The notes beneath the pieces were generated by a model that did not search any database, was not told the origin of the DNA, and saw only the letters and a program-made list of their open reading frames with translations. From assembly GCA_937921835.1 (NCBI GenBank), contig CAKZVG010000169.1, forward strand, positions 1 to 6,306: 6,306 nucleotides of DNA, given 5' to 3'. Below, piece after piece: positions 1 to 6,306 of the stretch (its first letter is position 1; each line of letters starts with the position of its first letter). This stretch comes from an uncultured Bryobacteraceae bacterium. Lineage in GTDB: Bacteria > Acidobacteriota > Terriglobia > Bryobacterales > Bryobacteraceae. Made by a program: the position numbers and the translations under genes.

Positions 1-35
1 AACTTTCAGAATACCAAACCTTCCCGTCACATCCC

Positions 36-57
36 TGTAGCGTTTTGCCGCTACAAT
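36..57 (+). promoter_or_regulatory. TACAAT -10-like box overlapped by a 7-bp inverted repeat
   Basis: TACAAT at 52-57 matches five of six bases of the sigma-70 -10 consensus and ends 10 bp before the ATG at 68. Transcription would start near 63-65, leaving a leader of only a few bases. No good -35 lies at 16-18 bp; the nearest match, GTCACA at 26-31, is 20 bp away. The right arm of a perfect inverted repeat, TGTAGCG (36-42), six-base spacer, CGCTACA (49-55), covers most of the box. This arrangement could be a repressor operator or a small hairpin. It lacks a following T-tract, so a terminator for a gene to the left is less likely. Confidence 0.45.
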
Positions 58-67
58 GGGGCGCAGC

Positions 68-1168
68 ATGATCAAAAGACTCTTGAACCGCCTCTTCACG
101 GCCGCGGTTGTGCTTCTGGCGGCCGCCGCCGCGCCGGCGCAGAAACGGGCGCTGGTCGCCGTGCCGGACCTGCCCGGCTACAAGACCCTGAAGTGCGACT
201 TCCACCTGCACACCGTCTTCTCCGACGGCGAGGTGTGGCCCACCACGCGGGTGATGGAAGCCTGGCGCGACGGTTTGGACGCCATCGCCATCACCGACCA
301 CGACGACTATCATCCGCACAAGGACGACGTGAGCGTCAACCTCGCGCGGGTCCACCAGATCGCGCTTCCGGCGGCCGAGCGGGCCGGCATTCTGCTGGTG
401 CCGGGGGTGGAGATCAGCAAGGGCGATATCCACTTTAATGCGCTCTTCGTGACCGACGCCAACGCCTTCACCGGGCTCGACCTCACTTCCGCGCTGACGG
501 CGGCGAAGAAACAGGGCGCGTTTCTGTTCTGGAACCACCCCGGCTGGCGCGGCCCGACGGTGTGGCAGCCGGTGATCGAAGCCGCGCACAAGGACGGCAT
601 GGTGCATGGCGTGGAGCTGGTCAACGGACGTACTTTCTACGCCGAAGCTTTTCCCTGGATCGGGCCCAAGAAGCTCGCCATTCTCGCCAACACCGACGCG
701 CACGCTCCGCTGCCGGCTGAGCAGCGTCTGGGACAGCGCCCGGTAACGCTGGTCTTCGCGCGCAGCGCCGATCTGGAGGGCATCCGCGAAGCCCTCACCG
801 CGCGCCGCACCGTGGCCTGGATGGACGACCACCTGTGGGGTTCGGCCGAACTGCTGAAGGGGCTGTGGGAGGGCGCCGTCAAACCGCTCACGGCGGAGGC
901 GCGGCTTGAAGGCCGGATCGTGCGGCTGCCGTTCCGGAACGGGTCCTCGATTCCCTTCGAGGCGCAGCTTGTCGGCAAGCCCACATGGCTGACGGGCAAA
1001 GGCACGATCCATCCCCAGAGCGAGAGCGTGCTGGCGCTGCGCGCCGGTCCCGTGCCGCCCGGCGGGGAAGAGGCGGCGACGGTGGAACTGGAGATCACCA
1101 ACCTGCACCCCGCGCCGGGCGAGAACCTGCGCCTGACGCTGCCGGTCCGCATCGCCGCCCGGAAGTAA
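68..1168 (+). CDS. Secreted PHP-domain phosphodiesterase, Sb-PDE-like
   Basis: Predicted metal-dependent phosphoesterase of the PHP superfamily, acting outside the cytoplasm. From the ATG at 68 the protein has 366 residues. It starts with a basic MIKRLLNR stretch, a hydrophobic run (about 10-22) and an AAPA/Q signal-peptidase site near residue 24. An in-frame ATG at 56 would add only MGRS, overlaps the TACAAT box and weakens the signal peptide, so 68 is preferred. PHP metal-ligand motifs follow in order: DFHLHTVFSDG (44-54), ITDHDD (75-80), GVEIS (113-117), NHPGW (156-160) and ANTDAHAP (207-214). The segment PGYKTLKCDFHLHT and the FWNHPGW motif closely resemble what I remember of the Sb-PDE family, named after a Sphingobium phosphodiesterase. 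Residues from about 275 to the end look like a beta-rich accessory domain. The substrate cannot be read from sequence; an organophosphate diester is possible. The gene is alone on its strand and convergent with the lipid kinase. Confidence 0.88.
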   Translation: MIKRLLNRLFTAAVVLLAAAAAPAQKRALVAVPDLPGYKTLKCDFHLHTVFSDGEVWPTTRVMEAWRDGLDAIAITDHDDYHPHKDDVSVNLARVHQIALPAAERAGILLVPGVEISKGDIHFNALFVTDANAFTGLDLTSALTAAKKQGAFLFWNHPGWRGPTVWQPVIEAAHKDGMVHGVELVNGRTFYAEAFPWIGPKKLAILANTDAHAPLPAEQRLGQRPVTLVFARSADLEGIREALTARRTVAWMDDHLWGSAELLKGLWEGAVKPLTAEARLEGRIVRLPFRNGSSIPFEAQLVGKPTWLTGKGTIHPQSESVLALRAGPVPPGGEEAATVELEITNLHPAPGENLRLTLPVRIAARK

Positions 1169-1182
1169 CCGGCGGCCGCCGG
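1169..1182. terminator. GC palindrome in the convergent intergenic gap
   Basis: Directly after the stop codon of the PHP gene is the perfect 14-bp palindrome CCGGCGGCCGCCGG. It can fold as a 5-bp all-GC stem with a GGCC loop on either strand's transcript. It sits in the 36-bp gap between two converging genes, where a bidirectional terminator would be useful. No T-tract follows on either strand, so it is not a standard intrinsic terminator. In DNA of this composition such a palindrome can also arise by chance. Confidence 0.25.
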
Positions 1183-1204
1183 GGCGCGCGCCTCAGGGAA
1201 CGGT

Positions 1205-2128
1205 TCAGCGCGGACTGGCCTTGGCGGAGAACCCCCGCCAGCGGCGTTCCCGCCTCGCCAGGGAGCGCTCGCGGAAGTCCGGCGGCACCAGCAAGGTGAG
1301 CGCGTTCTCAACCAGCTCGATGCTGGCGGGCAGCCAGCCGGCGGACTCGCCGTCGACCTGCACGTAGACGCGCCGGCCGCCCGGGCCTTCGAAACGCGCT
1401 TGGCGCGCGGGCAGCATCACGACCCCATCCATGCCGGGCAGGGTGTCGGTGAGCACGCCCGCGAAGTACTTCAGGTACTGGAAGGCGTTCTCTCCCTCGA
1501 AGAGGACGATCTCGAACTTGTTCTCAAGCAGGCAGGCCGAGCGGGCGATCTCGATGTCCCCGCCGTAGTTGCGGACCCGGCTGGCCAGCGCGAAGCTGCA
1601 TCGCTGGTGGCGTCCTTCCACCCAGACGTCGAACTCCTCCAGCCGCCGGCCGAGCTGGCCGAAGCCCGACAGCCAGTAGGAGAGCTTGCCCAGGTGCGCT
1701 TTCCAGTCGAGATTCAGATTGTAGACGATGTGCGCGTCCAGGCCCACGCCCGCCATAAGAAGGAAGAAACGCGGGGGGACGCCGGAAGCGCGCAGCAGAC
1801 CGAGCGACACGCGCTCGGGTACGCACGCGCCGAGCATGGCGGCGGCGGCATCCAGGCGGCGCCCGAGGCCGAGTTCCATCGAGAGCACGTTGGCCGTGCC
1901 GCCCGGCAGGATGGCCAGGGGAACCTGCGAGTGCGCCATCCCGTTGATGACCTCATTGATGGTTCCGTCGCCACCGGCCGCCAGAATGAGATCGGCCCCC
2001 TGTTCGAGGCACTCGCGCGCGATGGCCGCCGCCGTGCCGGGACCGGTGGTGGGCCGCTCGATGACGGCGTGGCCGGCCGTTCGCAGCGTCTCGATCGTGC
2101 GCAACAGCGCCCGCTGTCCGGAACGCAT
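1205..2128 (-). CDS. Diacylglycerol kinase family lipid kinase (YegS/DgkB-like)
   Basis: Predicted ATP-dependent lipid kinase phosphorylating diacylglycerol or a related membrane lipid at the cytoplasmic face. From the ATG at 2128 it has 307 residues. The DAGK catalytic domain shows GGDGTINEV (52-60), the nucleotide-binding signature, then LPGGTAN (74-80). The second domain carries AGVGLDAHIV (126-134 region), NYGGDIEIA (187-195), and VYVQVDGESAG (254-264) followed by LTLLVPP, all typical of the YegS/Rv2252/BmrU group. The family normally begins with a beta strand and an NPxxG motif; these are missing downstream of the ATG but are encoded in the same frame upstream (2129-2182), without a standard start codon. 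The annotated start is therefore doubtful and the protein probably begins further upstream. The C-terminal tail is rich in arginine (RERSLARRERRWRGF). It is divergent from ligA and convergent with the PHP gene, so it is probably transcribed alone. The exact lipid substrate is not readable. Confidence 0.9.
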   Translation of the reverse strand: MRSGQRALLRTIETLRTAGHAVIERPTTGPGTAAAIARECLEQGADLILAAGGDGTINEVINGMAHSQVPLAILPGGTANVLSMELGLGRRLDAAAAMLGACVPERVSLGLLRASGVPPRFFLLMAGVGLDAHIVYNLNLDWKAHLGKLSYWLSGFGQLGRRLEEFDVWVEGRHQRCSFALASRVRNYGGDIEIARSACLLENKFEIVLFEGENAFQYLKYFAGVLTDTLPGMDGVVMLPARQARFEGPGGRRVYVQVDGESAGWLPASIELVENALTLLVPPDFRERSLARRERRWRGFSAKASPR

Positions 2129-2200
2129 AAGTGCGCCCGCGCGCGGATTATAGATCAGGTAACTGTTGCGGTAAAGAGTGATGGCGGCTGAGTACCTCGA
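2129..2200 (-). other. In-frame N-terminal extension of the lipid kinase without a standard start
   Basis: Reading the kinase frame upstream of its ATG gives, ending at that ATG, ITLYRNSYLIYNPRAGAL. YLIYNPRAG (2161-2135) is the first beta strand and NPxxG motif expected at the N-terminus of this family. The frame stays open back to a TAG at 2203-2201 and contains no ATG, GTG or TTG. Possible non-standard starts are ATC at 2182, which would give a normal-length N-terminus, and CTG at 2158, which leaves almost no first strand. A GAGG at 2198-2195 is 12 bases before the ATC, rather far for a ribosome site. A base error or a recent frameshift in this stretch would explain it equally well. Confidence 0.75.
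2147..2175 (-). promoter_or_regulatory. Promoter-like TTTACC / TATAAT pair facing the lipid kinase
   Basis: On the minus strand TTTACC (2175-2170) matches four of six -35 bases and is followed by a 17-bp spacer and a perfect TATAAT (2152-2147). Transcription would start near 2140, about 12 bases before the ATG at 2128. The caveat is that the same TATAAT also encodes the Tyr-Asn of the IYNP motif in the kinase frame. If translation begins upstream, this is coding sequence that resembles a promoter by chance. I cannot decide between the two from sequence alone. Confidence 0.35.
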
Positions 2201-2205
2201 CTAAG

Positions 2206-2216
<11 letters not shown>
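2188..2216 (+). promoter_or_regulatory. ligA promoter with perfect TATAAT, probably leaderless
   Basis: TATAAT at 2211-2216 is a perfect -10 hexamer in a locally AT-rich patch of an otherwise GC-rich window. A weak -35 (CTGAGT, 2188-2193, keeping the TGA core) lies 17 bp upstream. The start site would fall about 2222-2224, within a few bases of the ligA ATG at 2225, and no purine-rich ribosome site is present before that ATG. This predicts a leaderless ligA mRNA. The sequence ATGAAT is repeated at 2215-2220 and 2225-2230, ten bases apart. Confidence 0.6.
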
Positions 2217-5955
<3,739 letters not shown>

Positions 5956-5957
5956 GT

Positions 5958-6306
5958 CTACCGCTCCGCCGCGCGCAGGAAGTCGAAGTCGCAGCCCTGG
6001 TCCGCCTGGGTGACGTGGTCGAGGAAGAGCTTTCCGTAGCCGCGGGTGTAGGCGGGGGGCGGGGGCGTGAAGGCCGCCAGGCGACGCGCGATCTCCTCCC
6101 CGGGCAGGTTCAGATGCAGGCGCCGCGCGGGCGTATCCAGCACGATCTCGTCGCCGGTTCGAACCGCGGCCAGGGGGCCGCCGGCGGCCGACTCGGGCGC
6201 CACGTGCAGCACCACGGTGCCGAAACTGGTGCCGCTCATGCGGGCGTCGGAGATGCGCAGCATGTCGTTGACGCCGCGTTCGAGCAGCACGCGCGGCATC
6301 GGAATG
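5958..6306 (-). CDS. IlvD/Edd family dehydratase, C-terminal fragment cut by the window edge
   Basis: The last 115 codons of a gene that enters from the right edge. The family comprises Fe-S-dependent dehydratases of dihydroxy acids and sugar acids, about 570-600 residues long, so roughly four fifths is outside the window. The visible part carries the family's C-terminal signature DMLRISDARMSGTSFGTVVL, then HVAPESAAGGPLAAVRTGDEIVLD. The end, RGYGKLFLDHVTQADQGCDFDFL, and the DARMSGT form (rather than the DARFSGG of branched-chain IlvD) suggest a sugar-acid (aldonate) dehydratase such as the L-arabinonate or D-xylonate type; this is inference from remembered family patterns. An in-frame ATG at 6299 is internal, since codons upstream of it (Ile-Pro) continue the family pattern. 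It lies directly upstream of the membrane-protein gene with a 2-base gap. Confidence 0.9.
   Translation of the reverse strand, partial: IPMPRVLLERGVNDMLRISDARMSGTSFGTVVLHVAPESAAGGPLAAVRTGDEIVLDTPARRLHLNLPGEEIARRLAAFTPPPPAYTRGYGKLFLDHVTQADQGCDFDFLRAAER
5964..5967 (-). promoter_or_regulatory. Ribosome binding site of the membrane-protein gene
   Basis: GGAG on the minus strand, 8 bases before the ATG at 5955, lies inside the last codons of the upstream dehydratase gene. It supports this start and translational coupling. By contrast, the two + strand genes lack a comparable site. Confidence 0.6.

Noticed and set aside
1400..2191. A 263-codon plus-strand frame across the lipid kinase.
   Set aside because: It is antisense to conserved kinase motifs (GGDGT, PGGTAN, VDGE) and has no recognisable features of its own.

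Overview
This is a GC-rich, gene-dense window holding four protein genes and no stretch over 300 bases without one. The flavour is a soil or environmental bacterium. The secreted Sb-PDE-type PHP protein, the base composition and the TA(C/T)AAT boxes sitting just before start codons fit Acidobacteriota, perhaps the Bryobacterales/Solibacter side. That assignment is inference from pattern recognition, not a database result. No RNA genes, CRISPR arrays, insertion sequences or phage genes were seen.

Layout, left to right. (1) 68-1168, + strand: a signal-peptide-bearing PHP-domain phosphodiesterase. Its promoter region holds a perfect 7-bp inverted repeat overlapping a TACAAT box. (2) 1205-2128, - strand: a diacylglycerol-kinase-family lipid kinase, convergent with gene 1 across a 36-bp gap that contains a 14-bp palindrome. 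Its reading frame continues upstream of the only ATG through a recognisable nucleotide-binding NPRAG motif, but with no ATG, GTG or TTG start. (3) 2225-4216, + strand: ligA, a complete NAD+-dependent DNA ligase, divergent from the kinase. Its TATAAT box lies 8 bp before the start codon and is part of a perfect 14-bp palindrome that presents TATAAT on both strands. (4) 4213-5955, - strand: a polytopic membrane protein resembling GT-C glycosyltransferases, with a C-terminal soluble domain. Its stop codon interlocks with that of ligA in a single TTAA. (5) 5958 to the right edge, - strand: the C-terminal end of an IlvD/Edd-family dehydratase, lying 2 bp upstream of gene 4 in the same apparent operon.

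The four genes do not form one pathway. The only clear co-transcribed pair is the dehydratase plus membrane protein. I see no convincing new multi-gene system. The most useful points are regulatory or about gene starts: probable leaderless or near-leaderless starts for both + strand genes, the symmetric -10 element between ligA and the kinase, the missing start codon of the kinase, and the interlocked stops of ligA and the membrane protein.
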